A DNA stretch of 64,000 nucleotides from an uncultured Lachnospiraceae bacterium (GTDB lineage: Bacteria > Bacillota > Clostridia > Lachnospirales > Lachnospiraceae): contig CAMNRH010000004.1 of assembly GCA_946552115.1 (NCBI GenBank), positions 1 to 64,000 on the forward strand. Reading direction: 5' to 3'. The translations under genes and the position numbers were made by a program. Positions 9,270-18,720 of this stretch are shown piece after piece. The notes under the pieces were generated by a model. That model ran no database searches. It saw nothing but the letters and a program-made list of their open reading frames with translations, and had not been told where the DNA came from. Numbering within the stretch: position 1 is the stretch's first letter; each line of letters begins with the position of its first letter.

Positions 9270-10355
9270 TTATTCCGCCTTTTTCATTTCAATTAGGTCC
9301 TCAAAGGACATTTCTTTATATAATTGCATAAATTTCTGCCGATTTTCCGATGCTTCTGTCGGACCGCTCAGACGCGGCTGAAGGATGTCCTCATGCCGGC
9401 ATTCAAACCAGTTTATGTTCTGCTTTACAGAATCCCATATTGCTTTTCCCCTGTCTGTGTGGAGTATGACAAGGGATGTCCCCATACCGTCGTCTATATC
9501 AGGTTTAATCCGTTCAATTCCCCAGAAATCTCCGATGGTAATATCGCTGTCTCGCTCTGCAGTACAAAATTTGCAGTTATGGCATGTCGGACGCAGGATA
9601 TGATTCGTAAAATACATTCGGCAGTAGACGTTTTGATAAAGAGAGCCGGCATACTCGACGCCGTCAATGATGTAGGAGCAGGTATGCCCGTTATCCCGGT
9701 CCCTTTTATCTCTGAAAAAGAATTCTGTCATTTTTCCGTTATGCTTATGCTCCAGGTATGTCACATAATCGCGCCATATACCGGGAGAGGGGACTCCGTA
9801 GCATACCAGATCCATAATAATAAGCTGTTCATACGGCCGTTTCAGAAACAGTCTCAGGGCATGTGCCTGACATGGGGTTCCGCAAAAAAGCACCGGGCGG
9901 TTTTCCTTTAGCCGCCGTTCAATATTTCGGTAAATTCCGGTCATGTCGCTCTGAACATATTTTGTTTTTTTTATCTGTTCGAGCCGGACAGCATCGTGTA
10001 CTTCCCGGTGTACCACTTTCATGGACGAGTCGTAACCGGCGCCATAAACGACTCCCTGACCCGAAAGGATATAATCTGCTATGACAGGGAAGATTCCGCC
10101 GGACGAACCGCTGTATCGAAAGCTTTCTTTTTTTGCCTGCGCTCCAAAATACCGGCGGTCACAGGACCTGATGTCCGGGCTTTTGATGGGACAGACTTCT
10201 GCGCATTCGCCGCAGTTCACACAGATATGATTATCGATACAGGGGTAAAAAAAGCCTTCCGTATCCTGTATCATCTGAATTGCATTTATATGGCAGATAT
10301 CCTTACATGCGCCGCATCCGCAGCAGTCCTTTTTGTCTGTGAAAAGTTTCATCAT
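9270..10355 (-). CDS. Coenzyme F420 hydrogenase/dehydrogenase beta-subunit family iron-sulfur protein (polysaccharide cluster type)
   Basis: 361 residues. Two N-terminal 4Fe-4S cysteine clusters (CCGCGACKDIC and CVNCGECAEVCP) are followed by the FrhB/FdhB domain, with FCGTPCQ near residue 155 and the late cluster CHNCKFCTAERDSD...GDFWG. Proteins of this type are common next to polysaccharide pyruvyl transferases, as here, where the pyruvyl transferase gene overlaps by four bases. The role is unproven; a redox step on a sugar or pyruvate substituent is the likely idea. The right operon has a related gene that carries an added GtrA domain. Confidence 0.82.
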   Translation of the reverse strand: MMKLFTDKKDCCGCGACKDICHINAIQMIQDTEGFFYPCIDNHICVNCGECAEVCPIKSPDIRSCDRRYFGAQAKKESFRYSGSSGGIFPVIADYILSGQGVVYGAGYDSSMKVVHREVHDAVRLEQIKKTKYVQSDMTGIYRNIERRLKENRPVLFCGTPCQAHALRLFLKRPYEQLIIMDLVCYGVPSPGIWRDYVTYLEHKHNGKMTEFFFRDKRDRDNGHTCSYIIDGVEYAGSLYQNVYCRMYFTNHILRPTCHNCKFCTAERDSDITIGDFWGIERIKPDIDDGMGTSLVILHTDRGKAIWDSVKQNINWFECRHEDILQPRLSGPTEASENRQKFMQLYKEMSFEDLIEMKKAE

Positions 10356-11476
10356 AAATTCTCCAATAAAAATTTTTCCGATTGCTTCCTGTTTTTAACT
10401 GTTTTTTGTTTTACTTCATTCCAGTTAACAGCGCCGTCTATGTCCGGGATTGTATCTTCCTCATACAGCCGGCGCTCCATCCCGTGGAGCGTTAAAATAT
10501 TCCGGATTCTTGCTCCCAGGCTGCTGTGCAAAAATACCAAAAATTTTTTTTCATAAATGATACTGAAAGCGGTCATATGAAATGAATTTGTTATGATATA
10601 ATCCGCTTTATGTATATATCCCAGAAATTCCGCCGGACCGGCGGTGTATTCGATTTCAAAGGTCTCCTCTGACACGCCCCCTGTGTTCGTCCGCAGCTCA
10701 ATGACCGGAAGATTTCTGTCCTGGGACAGTTTTTTGGCATAGTCAATGATTTTGGGCTCTCTTTCTGTCATATGAACGAGGATATACCCCTGCCTGTCCG
10801 GTAATTTTTCAATTGCTTCCCAGCATTCCTTTCCTAAAAGAAATACCGGATCCAGAACGGCAGTCACATTTTTGCCGCAGCATTGTCTTATGTATGAAAG
10901 CGCCGCCTCTTCCCTGGCTGAAATAGCGTGGATACCTTTTAAAAGCTCTGAAAATTGCTGTCTGTATTCCTCCGGAAGCGCCGCGCTTCCAAGACTGGCT
11001 GCATATGCAATAACCCTTTCTTTTTTTTCGTTTTCAAACGCGCCGAAATATACGGCTCTCAATCCACATGTAATTCCGGGATTCCAGATTTGGTCGCTTC
11101 CGACGATATAGTATCTGTAAGAAAGTCCCCTGAGCTGTCTTCTGAAAAATATTTTTTTCTGTTTTCCATCAATTAAATATTGTTTTCTGAAAGCTTTCAT
11201 ATGATTGCGCAGCCTGAAAAAATCCTTTCCCATACGGCGATGAGATTTCCAGCCGCTCCTTGCCAGCCGCAGCTGCTTTTGTATATTTCCAATGGGGATA
11301 TACGGTATCCACCAGTGCCGTCCGGCCATAAAGGGAGGCTCGTAGCGGACAATATCTGTATTTATTCCACTGTCGCACAAATATTTTTTTAACCCATATG
11401 CCTGCAGCATCGCTCCATAATTATCTGCACAGTGAAATGTAATAATTCCCACATCAGCTTTATTTTTTCTGCCCAT
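10352..11476 (-). CDS. Polysaccharide pyruvyl transferase family protein
   Basis: 374 residues. The start GIITFHCADNYGAMLQAYGLKKYL, the central YIVGSDQIWNPGI and the late IITNSFHMTAFSII are hallmark blocks of the family. It should add pyruvate ketals (from PEP) to sugars, giving the glycan negative charge, in the cytoplasm. The FrhB-like partner overlaps by four bases (ATGA type) and the upstream GT2 overlaps by 17. A close relative lies at 61753-62865 at the far end of the right operon, in a different position, so the two operons share the enzyme type but not its place. Confidence 0.88.
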   Translation of the reverse strand: MGRKNKADVGIITFHCADNYGAMLQAYGLKKYLCDSGINTDIVRYEPPFMAGRHWWIPYIPIGNIQKQLRLARSGWKSHRRMGKDFFRLRNHMKAFRKQYLIDGKQKKIFFRRQLRGLSYRYYIVGSDQIWNPGITCGLRAVYFGAFENEKKERVIAYAASLGSAALPEEYRQQFSELLKGIHAISAREEAALSYIRQCCGKNVTAVLDPVFLLGKECWEAIEKLPDRQGYILVHMTEREPKIIDYAKKLSQDRNLPVIELRTNTGGVSEETFEIEYTAGPAEFLGYIHKADYIITNSFHMTAFSIIYEKKFLVFLHSSLGARIRNILTLHGMERRLYEEDTIPDIDGAVNWNEVKQKTVKNRKQSEKFLLENL

Positions 11477-12665
11477 TTAAAAATATTCCTTTCAAAAATC
11501 TTTTATATACGGCCGGTATTCCCCATTTCAATATCCATTTCAGCCATTGATATAACCATTTTGCTTTCCATTTCAGCCATTGGCATAACCATTTTGTTTT
11601 CCACCTCAGCCATTGGCATAACCATTTTGTTTTTTTGTACATCCATTTTAATTTCCAGCGCATTGACCATGTTCTCAATATCTTTTGCCTGACATACAGG
11701 AAAGCAGGAAAAACGCGGTGAAGCGGATAGCAGTGGAAAGTGAGATAGAAATCAATTCTTTTCATCTGCTCTATCTGTGAAAAGATTGGTTTGTTTCTTT
11801 CTATATCCGCAGCTTTTTTCGCATAGGCCGTTAATCTTTTATCTCTGTTTTGCAGTCCTGTCTCGTACCATTGTATGAGGGTGCTGAGGATTGCATTTTC
11901 CCAGCACGCGGCATTTCCGATTCTTTTCTTTTTTATTTCCTCGTTACAAATACGGCATTCAACGGTGTATTTGCTTTGGCATGCTTCCACAGAAAGCAAA
12001 CCGGTTGCGCCTCCTGCATGTTTCCGGTAGTAATACCAGTCATGGAGGAGCGCAGAAACATCCGCTCCGTCCGCAAGCAATTGGTACATAAACAGTGTAT
12101 CTTCCCCTTGCGTCAGCGTTTCGTCGAATTTTACTTTTTCCGCTGCCCGGCGTAAAATCATCTTTCCGCCGATTCCAAAAAGAGCGGTGTCGGAGCTTGC
12201 AAAAATGCGGCAGTCCAGAGCATTCCCGTTTTTTATATATAAATGATTTTTTGCGGGTTCAGCCTCTGTGGAAAAGAGCCTGGGAAAGATTCCGTCTTTT
12301 ACACAATACCGTTTCACGGTGGCAACAGCCGTAGAATTTTTTTCCATCAATATGTAGAGAGCTTCCATTAACTGGGGATGTATAATATCGTCGCTGTCTA
12401 CGAAAAACAGATATTCCCCTTTTGCAGCTTTTATCCCGGCATTCCTTGCGGCCGATACTCCTTTGTGAGGCTGCTTAAGCAACTGAATCCGACAGTCCCT
12501 GGCGCATAACCTCTGGCAGACGGTTTTGCTGTTATCTTCTGATCCGTCGTCTATTAAAAGTATTTCAAAATGCGGATATGTCTGTGCTAAAACAGATTCA
12601 ACACAATCGGCAATATACGGGGACGAATTATAAACAGGAATAATAACTGAAATTACGTTTTTCAT
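11460..12665 (-). CDS. Glycosyltransferase family 2 with Trp/Lys-rich repeat tail
   Basis: 401 residues. The GT-A domain is standard (SVIIPVYNSSPYIADCVESV, DDGSEDN, VDSDD near residue 90). The C-terminus is odd: about 330-385 is built of an 11-residue unit such as WLCQWLRWKTK, repeated about three times with a degenerate edge and encoded by a 33-bp tandem repeat. The tail alternates Trp/Leu with Lys and could form an amphipathic membrane-binding helix. Copy-number change would stay in frame. It overlaps the GT4 gene by four bases. It belongs to the left-specific module. Confidence 0.85.
   Translation of the reverse strand: MKNVISVIIPVYNSSPYIADCVESVLAQTYPHFEILLIDDGSEDNSKTVCQRLCARDCRIQLLKQPHKGVSAARNAGIKAAKGEYLFFVDSDDIIHPQLMEALYILMEKNSTAVATVKRYCVKDGIFPRLFSTEAEPAKNHLYIKNGNALDCRIFASSDTALFGIGGKMILRRAAEKVKFDETLTQGEDTLFMYQLLADGADVSALLHDWYYYRKHAGGATGLLSVEACQSKYTVECRICNEEIKKKRIGNAACWENAILSTLIQWYETGLQNRDKRLTAYAKKAADIERNKPIFSQIEQMKRIDFYLTFHCYPLHRVFPAFLYVRQKILRTWSMRWKLKWMYKKTKWLCQWLRWKTKWLCQWLKWKAKWLYQWLKWILKWGIPAVYKRFLKGIFLNGQKK
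11536..11634. repeat. 33-bp tandem repeat, three units, inside GT2 gene
   Basis: Three consecutive 33-base units (11536-11568, 11569-11601, 11602-11634) share CAGCCATTG, ATAACCATTTTG and TTTTC blocks with only a few substitutions. The unit is a multiple of three and encodes 11 residues of the GT2 tail, so expansion or contraction by slippage would lengthen or shorten the tail without breaking the frame. Confidence 0.9.
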
Positions 12666-13813
12666 ACATTCTCCTTTTCACCCGCCATGATAAGCTTCAG
12701 CAAGGCTTCCCACTCATCTAATATTTTTTCCTTATTAAATTTTTCAACAGATTTTTTGGCATTTTCGCCCATTTCCCTGCGCAGCGTCCGGTTTTTCATC
12801 AACAGCGCCATCTTGTCTGCGAAAGCTTTTATGTTTTCCGGTTCAATCAGAAAGCCGGACCGTCCATGAGCTATAATTTCCTTTGGTCCTGTCTTACAAT
12901 TGTAGGAGATAACAGGAAGCGCGTAATGCATTGCTTCAATAAGTACCATTCCGAATCCTTCACTTCTTGACGGAAGTACAAAAAAGGCAGCCTTCTCATA
13001 ATAGTTTTCTATATTATCTGTAATTCCCGCAAGGCGGAACCGCTTCAGCTTTTCTTTTTGTATTATTTTTTTGAGCTTCCGTTCGTTCTCGCCCTCGCCG
13101 ACTACCAGTATCTGCCACATTGGATAGCTTTTTTCCAATAGCTTCCAGCTTCGTATCAATAAATCAAAGCCTTTGGATTCCGTAAGCCTTCCGGCGGCTA
13201 AAATAACAGAAAATTCTTTCTTTTTAGAAAAAGCAGATTCGTAAGGAACCGGATTGTAAATACGGGAAATCCCGCAGTGAAGAGAGAGGTTCTTCTGATA
13301 GCAGTTTTTATCCTCCTCAGTTAATACAATCAGCCAATCGGCATACCTGCCTGTCATCCGTCTCATAATTTTTCTGAGAACACGGTTTTTTTGAAAATGA
13401 TGATAATAGCTGAAATGTTCCCAGGAAATCCAATGTAAATTTGGAAAACGGCATTTCAATAAGAAAGAATAGCATCCCAGAATGATATCTACGTCAATTA
13501 GAAAATCCGGGCTGTCAAGCTTTAAGGTTTGAATCAGATAACAGAGATTGCCGGGTATGCCTTTTCCACAGCGATTCTTTTTCACCCAGTAAACAGGGAT
13601 TTTTTTGTTCAGTGAAAAAAAGGGTTTTCCGTCGCCCCACAGACTGATAATGGAAACCGGGTAGCCTCTGTCAGAGAGCCCGTTAGCAATCACTGTTAAA
13701 ACTCTTTCCGTACCGCCTGCGTGGCTCAGGTTTCCGATAAAAAATACAAGCCTGAAAGTCTCAGCTTTATTGCAGACTGACTTTTCCAATACAATATCCA
13801 TATCGCTCCTCAT
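12662..13813 (-). CDS. Glycosyltransferase family 4 (GT-B)
   Basis: 383 residues. The N-terminal FIGNLSHAGGTERVLTVIANGL is the glycine-rich GT4 start. The C-terminal half has AAGRLTESKGFDLLIRSW and PSRSEGFGMVLIEAMHYALPVI, with the EX7E retaining-transferase motif. It overlaps the DUF4832 gene by 47 bases and ends four bases into the GT2. Two starts are possible: 13813, or Met5 at 13801, which has AGGAG closer to it. It is a left-specific cytoplasmic sugar transferase. The donor and linkage cannot be read from sequence. Confidence 0.86.
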   Translation of the reverse strand: MRSDMDIVLEKSVCNKAETFRLVFFIGNLSHAGGTERVLTVIANGLSDRGYPVSIISLWGDGKPFFSLNKKIPVYWVKKNRCGKGIPGNLCYLIQTLKLDSPDFLIDVDIILGCYSFLLKCRFPNLHWISWEHFSYYHHFQKNRVLRKIMRRMTGRYADWLIVLTEEDKNCYQKNLSLHCGISRIYNPVPYESAFSKKKEFSVILAAGRLTESKGFDLLIRSWKLLEKSYPMWQILVVGEGENERKLKKIIQKEKLKRFRLAGITDNIENYYEKAAFFVLPSRSEGFGMVLIEAMHYALPVISYNCKTGPKEIIAHGRSGFLIEPENIKAFADKMALLMKNRTLRREMGENAKKSVEKFNKEKILDEWEALLKLIMAGEKENV

Positions 13814-15191
13814 CTTCCTCGTTTGCCAGTAAAATATGGCTTCCTGTAGCAGAATCTGCTATTGAAAAATATATCGTGTATTCGTTGTCTCCCAACTCGC
13901 CGCAGGGAATTTCCGCAGAGAGTGTTAAAACTGCTTCCGGCTCGTTTCCTCCGGACAATGTATTTAAGCTCTGATTTATCGGATAAACAAGAGTTTGACC
14001 GTTTTTTGTATCGCAGAGGATTATCCGGATTTTGGATTCTCTGTAAAGCGGAGCAAATCCGACATTTTTTAGCGTAACCTCTGCGGACAGGGTATCCTTT
14101 TTGTTATGATAGCTAAGGGCGGTGTCCGTAATTAACAAACGATAGCCCAGATGTCTATCTATATAGGTCAGCCCGTCTGTACCGTAAAAGCACCCCTCTT
14201 CCGTTATCAGGGTGTCTGCCCATTTTTCCATAACCTGCCGGTCATAGTCTTTGTTTAAATAGGTTACATGCATAAGTGCAAGATCCTTTATGGCATTATC
14301 CAAATCATTATAGCTGTTATCATCAATAACCTCGCCGCCGTTTGGAACCCTGCGGCAAAGCCTGTCCTGGAATTCAAGCTCTTCCTCTCTTCCCAGACGC
14401 GGAAATGCTGCGGTGTCTTTGACGTTATCGGGGCTGTAAGTTCCATAGTCGCTTTCATTTCCAAGCATCCCGTCGTTAAAAAGTCCCAATCTGCCATTTA
14501 AAGAATGATCTGCGGCGTCTTCCGGAAATAAGGTCTTACACTGCATAATGCTCCGCCACTGGGCGGGAACACGGACAGCCAGATATGTTGAGGAATCTGT
14601 TACACCGGCTAATTTTTGGGCCAATTTCTGCAGGTCACTGTCAGAATCATATTGTGTACCGTTCATTTCGCCCCAGTTTCCGATAAAAAGGCCCTGTAGG
14701 CTGAAAATATTTTTGCTGTATTTTCGCAGAATATATTCTAATTGTTCCATATGACCTGAAATAATTTCTAAAGCTTCCGGTTCGTATTGTTCATTCAGGC
14801 CTTCCCGATCATAGGTAAACCGGATAATCAGCTGCTTATCCAGAGTACCAAGCGCATCAAACAGGGCTTCGATGTTAGAGAGCCCTTTTTCAGTAATAGG
14901 CTTCTGCCGATAAGATTGCAGACATATCTGAACCAGGGTCAGCTTTGTTTCTGTGTCCTGACTGTACAATTCGGAAATGACTTTCGGATAATCTGTTTTT
15001 TTGTCGGTAATCATAAAGCTGTATAACTGATAAAAGCCCCTGTTTGGATTTGAAAGCTTTCTTGATGATTCTGTAAATGAATAGCTCTCCATCTCGACTT
15101 GCCGTGCGCAGCCGTCTGCTGAAAATATGGTAAACAGCAATATTACTATAATACTGAGAGATAATAATTTAAAATTTGCTTTATTTTTCAT
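13767..15191 (-). CDS. Membrane-anchored DUF4832/DUF4874 family protein
   Basis: 474 residues. The N-terminal hydrophobic segment (near 9-26) ends in ADGC and could be a signal anchor or a lipoprotein signal with a non-ideal lipobox. The mature part starts with the DUF4874 block NPNRGFYQLYSF, has GNWGEMNGTQY near residue 170 and VPNGGE near 285, and ends in a beta-rich DUF4832 region. The fold is expected to be a TIM barrel plus a beta domain, resembling glycoside hydrolases. It is extracytoplasmic and probably processes or binds the exported glycan. It pairs with the cytosolic-looking paralogue at 17452-18720, and both have counterparts in the right operon. Whether it replaces the PelA hydrolase is inference. 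Confidence 0.8.
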   Translation of the reverse strand: MKNKANFKLLSLSIIVILLFTIFSADGCARQVEMESYSFTESSRKLSNPNRGFYQLYSFMITDKKTDYPKVISELYSQDTETKLTLVQICLQSYRQKPITEKGLSNIEALFDALGTLDKQLIIRFTYDREGLNEQYEPEALEIISGHMEQLEYILRKYSKNIFSLQGLFIGNWGEMNGTQYDSDSDLQKLAQKLAGVTDSSTYLAVRVPAQWRSIMQCKTLFPEDAADHSLNGRLGLFNDGMLGNESDYGTYSPDNVKDTAAFPRLGREEELEFQDRLCRRVPNGGEVIDDNSYNDLDNAIKDLALMHVTYLNKDYDRQVMEKWADTLITEEGCFYGTDGLTYIDRHLGYRLLITDTALSYHNKKDTLSAEVTLKNVGFAPLYRESKIRIILCDTKNGQTLVYPINQSLNTLSGGNEPEAVLTLSAEIPCGELGDNEYTIYFSIADSATGSHILLANEEDEERYGYCIGKVSLQ

Positions 15192-15197
15192 TTTGTT

Positions 15198-17429
15198 TTA
15201 CTCTGTCCCTGAACGATATTGAAAAATTCCGTCATTCCTGAGGTAGTAGCATACGAAAGCATCATCCTCGTAATAGACCTCCATTTTGGATGGATGAAGT
15301 TTCATAAATCTCTGGCACCAGTGGTATGCCTTTGATTCAAGAATCGTACGGTTTTCAAAGCGTGTATAGAAAAGCCATTGATTGCCATAGTTAATCAGCT
15401 CTTTTTGCGCTTCGGTTTCGGAAACCTGCGAGGCTGTTATGTCCGGAGCCTGTACCGCTCCTGTATAGGGATATTTTTTTGAATATTTATCCCAGTAAAT
15501 ATCTTTATACTTTTCCTGCGCCAGCCAGGAAGGACCCTCAAAAAAATATGCCTGCGCGTACAGGAGAGGCTTTTTTTCCACATAAATAAATACATGTTCC
15601 GGTAAAAGAGCGTAGTTTTCGTAATTACTGTTTTCCACAAATGACAGCAGCTCTTCGTGCCATCCGTATTTGATGATTGGATACAGCTCGTCGGTGGGCG
15701 CTATAAGGACGTAGCTTTTTTCCGGAAACGTATCAATAATTGAGTTTGTCACTTCTACCGCCGAATTATAACGTGTCAGCTCAAAAAATAAATATCCGTG
15801 AAAATGTCCGGTAAATATTGTTAATGCGTATATTCCCATAACTGAAAAAACGGACAGAATCTGCAGAAGCATATCGTGAAGCCAACGGGTTAACAGGGAA
15901 AATAAAATATCCATCGGTATGATCGCGGCTGCAAGAATCATCATATGGCCGACCGAGCAAAAGCGGGAATCTGAAATGATTTCCGGAAGACCGATATAAG
16001 GCGAGGTGTAAATCAACATAAATAGAAAAGTAAACAAAATAAGCGGCGGGTATCCCTCGCAAATATCTCTTAACCATTTTAATGATTTTTTTCGGGAGAT
16101 CAGACATAGGACAATAACCGCGCCCGTTATGCAGAGGATCATATTTGCCCTTGTACTTCCGTAGAGTGAGCAGTAGCCTTTTTTATATATCGTTTCCAGC
16201 TTTTCAAACGGCAAAATCTGAAACGTCTCCTTTTTTTCAGGCAGCTCGCCAGAAGGGCTGTTTTCTTCCAGCTCGCGGGTTTCTTCCCCGTCCATGGAAT
16301 GAATTGCCCAGCTTATAGAATAATTAAAGGGAATTCCCGACGCCAGCGCGCCCGCCATCGGAATTACGGCAATCACGCATGCACATAAAACAGCCGATAT
16401 AAGAGGAAAAAGATATTTTTTTGAAAATATCCGGTCCAATTTGAATACTGCAAAGGATATGCACAGTACAAATGCCATAATTGTACAATAAAAATGGAGC
16501 ATAATAGACGCGGCTACCGACATGAGAAATAAAAACAGATTCTCATCCCGGTAATAGCCCGAAAGTTTTCCTTTCCCTTTTATCGGTCCTGCATTTTTTA
16601 AATAGCGTAAAAGGAATAAAGCGCACAAGAACTGCGTATACAGACTAAATTCCAAAGGAAGAGTAATCTGCAGACGATATATACTGTATACATGGTCGGC
16701 GCTTAAAAGGTCCAGTGTCAAAAACAGTGCCAGCGCCAGAAGCGGAGAATAACGCCAATGAAAAATTTCTCTCATCAGGAGGTAAGCGGAGATAAAAAGC
16801 ACTGCAATATGAATCCCCTGCAAAAACAGAAGACTGCTGTATACCCGGATTCCCAGAAGCGCATCCAGACAATAAATGAAGCAATGCATTGCTTCCGGAT
16901 ATACTCCGGCCGAAAAAATATTGCCCTCCATTAAGCCGTAAATCCATTCATGGTGGACGTATAAATCGCCGAAGCCATAAGAATGAAGCTGAAACGCACC
17001 GTAAGAAAAATACATCATGCCAAAAACCAGGAGTATGATCAGGACGGTATATTCTCCGGCCTTTTCCCGGAATTTCCAAATGCTTTCCTTAATCCAGAAA
17101 ACAGCGCTGTGCCACAGACGCAGCTTTCCCTGCCGGTTACTTCCCTTTGCTTTTTTTACAAACTGTATGGCAATATGAAAGAGTGCCGCTAAAAACGCTC
17201 CGTAAAACAGAAGGATTACAAGCGTCGTATTCAAAATATGAAATAATCCCAACGTTAAAATTACCGTATTTACAATTATAATCTGTACGGTAACGCAAAA
17301 ACAGAAATGATATGTTTTTTCCTTATTTTTTAAATGTGTATGAAACACAACAGAGGGCCATAGAAACATAAAAAATAAGTAGCCGAACAATACCTTGCAG
17401 TATTCGATTGTCCAATACCAGTCTTCCAT
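15198..17429 (-). CDS. Large polytopic membrane protein, GT-C/polymerase-like
   Basis: About 743 residues from the chosen ATG; the ORF track starts 24 codons earlier. The chosen start matches the right homologue (MDTWYWIIEYGKVLFGYLFF) and has AAAGGAG nine bases upstream. About a dozen hydrophobic helices fill the first 560 residues, with a loop rich in aromatic and acidic residues (GFGDLYVHHEWIYGLMEG) near 180 and a soluble C-terminal part of about 180 residues. The layout resembles GT-C glycosyltransferases or polysaccharide polymerases, but I recognise no named family. It lies between the two DUF4832 genes in both operons. Confidence 0.65.
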   Translation of the reverse strand: MEDWYWTIEYCKVLFGYLFFMFLWPSVVFHTHLKNKEKTYHFCFCVTVQIIIVNTVILTLGLFHILNTTLVILLFYGAFLAALFHIAIQFVKKAKGSNRQGKLRLWHSAVFWIKESIWKFREKAGEYTVLIILLVFGMMYFSYGAFQLHSYGFGDLYVHHEWIYGLMEGNIFSAGVYPEAMHCFIYCLDALLGIRVYSSLLFLQGIHIAVLFISAYLLMREIFHWRYSPLLALALFLTLDLLSADHVYSIYRLQITLPLEFSLYTQFLCALFLLRYLKNAGPIKGKGKLSGYYRDENLFLFLMSVAASIMLHFYCTIMAFVLCISFAVFKLDRIFSKKYLFPLISAVLCACVIAVIPMAGALASGIPFNYSISWAIHSMDGEETRELEENSPSGELPEKKETFQILPFEKLETIYKKGYCSLYGSTRANMILCITGAVIVLCLISRKKSLKWLRDICEGYPPLILFTFLFMLIYTSPYIGLPEIISDSRFCSVGHMMILAAAIIPMDILFSLLTRWLHDMLLQILSVFSVMGIYALTIFTGHFHGYLFFELTRYNSAVEVTNSIIDTFPEKSYVLIAPTDELYPIIKYGWHEELLSFVENSNYENYALLPEHVFIYVEKKPLLYAQAYFFEGPSWLAQEKYKDIYWDKYSKKYPYTGAVQAPDITASQVSETEAQKELINYGNQWLFYTRFENRTILESKAYHWCQRFMKLHPSKMEVYYEDDAFVCYYLRNDGIFQYRSGTE

Positions 17430-17451
17430 GTATCTGCGCTCCTTTCTGTTT

Positions 17452-18720
17452 TTATGACAGAGTTCCCAAAAATACCTTATCCTCAGCATCCTGATTCGCA
17501 AAACGGATAATCCGGCCGTCTCTTTTGCGCTTCATCAGAAAAAAAAGCTTTCTTTCCCCCCTTTCTGTTTCAGAAAGGGGAAGCTGTACCTGCAGAGTCA
17601 TCCGTTTAGCGCTTTCCCATCTGCGTACGTCTGTATCCGCATGTATTTGTGTTATCTTTCCTGACGCATTTTCTATCAGCAAAAAACAGTCTGCTTCTTC
17701 AAACAATCCGGAAAAGCCGCAATTTTCAATAAAAAGCTCCGCCGGCTTTTCCCTGCCGATTTTTACGTCGCGGATAAAAAAACGATAGCCCAGATGTCTT
17801 CCGATATATTCAAATCCGGTCGCACCGTTCCAGCACCCGGATTGGCTGACTTGTTCTTTTTTCCAGTAATTTAACTGTTCCGGATGATAGGTACTGTTCA
17901 GGTAGCTCAGATGCATTTTCCGCATATCTTCTGAAGCCTTCCGGTATCCGACCGGCGGGTTCCCGGCTACCGTTTCTCCGCCGTTTGGTACGGATGCCAC
18001 AAAATGCTCCTGCCATGCAAGCTCCTCCTGTCTCGATAGTGATTCATAGGTCCCCAAATCCGAGGATGATGCGAACATACCGTCATTAAACAGCCCTAAA
18101 CAATTTTTAAGAGCCGGGTCGGTTTTTTCATATTCGATAATATCGCGCCATTGCTTTGGCGTACGTACCGCGAGATAACAGCTTCCGCGAACAGCCTCAT
18201 ACAGGCTGCAAATCAATTCGGACATATTCGGAACGGAAAGAAATTTCGAGCCGTGCATTTCGCCCCAGCTGCCCACAAAAATTCCCTGCAGCACCAGGAT
18301 TTCCCGGGCATACCGGCAGATAATCCCGCCTGCCTGTTCCATATGCCTTTTTATGAGAGCAATACTCTGCGGCTCGTGTTCCATGCCTTTTCCTTCCATG
18401 TCATAGACAAAGCGGACGATCATCTGCTTGTTGTATATGCAAAATAAATCAAAAATCCGGGAAATGGATTCCAGTGCTGATTTTGATAGTTCACATGCCC
18501 GGAAAGCGCCGATATGAATCTGCAGAAGCGCCAGCTGCTCTTCCCTGTCTGTAGTTTCCAGGCATCCTTTTGCATTTTCCAATGATATCGCTCCGGAAAC
18601 AGGGAGCAAAAAGGGGTATACATGATACCATCCGCAGCCGGGATTATATAGCGGGCGGCTGCTTTCCTTAAATTCTGCCTTATGGAATTTGTTTGTTGTT
18701 TTGTTCCGTTTCCAGGTCAT
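17452..18720 (-). CDS. DUF4832/DUF4874 family protein without membrane anchor
   Basis: 422 residues with no signal peptide. It has NPGCGWYHVYPF near residue 28, GIFVGSWGEMHGSKF near 165, GLFNDGMF near 230 and VPNGGE near 270, the same blocks as the anchored paralogue downstream. It is probably a TIM-barrel protein that acts on or binds a sugar chain inside the cell, or one exported without a classical signal. It overlaps the GT2 gene by 41 bases. The close right homologue is 40593-41861. The reaction is not established. Confidence 0.75.
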   Translation of the reverse strand: MTWKRNKTTNKFHKAEFKESSRPLYNPGCGWYHVYPFLLPVSGAISLENAKGCLETTDREEQLALLQIHIGAFRACELSKSALESISRIFDLFCIYNKQMIVRFVYDMEGKGMEHEPQSIALIKRHMEQAGGIICRYAREILVLQGIFVGSWGEMHGSKFLSVPNMSELICSLYEAVRGSCYLAVRTPKQWRDIIEYEKTDPALKNCLGLFNDGMFASSSDLGTYESLSRQEELAWQEHFVASVPNGGETVAGNPPVGYRKASEDMRKMHLSYLNSTYHPEQLNYWKKEQVSQSGCWNGATGFEYIGRHLGYRFFIRDVKIGREKPAELFIENCGFSGLFEEADCFLLIENASGKITQIHADTDVRRWESAKRMTLQVQLPLSETERGERKLFFLMKRKRDGRIIRFANQDAEDKVFLGTLS

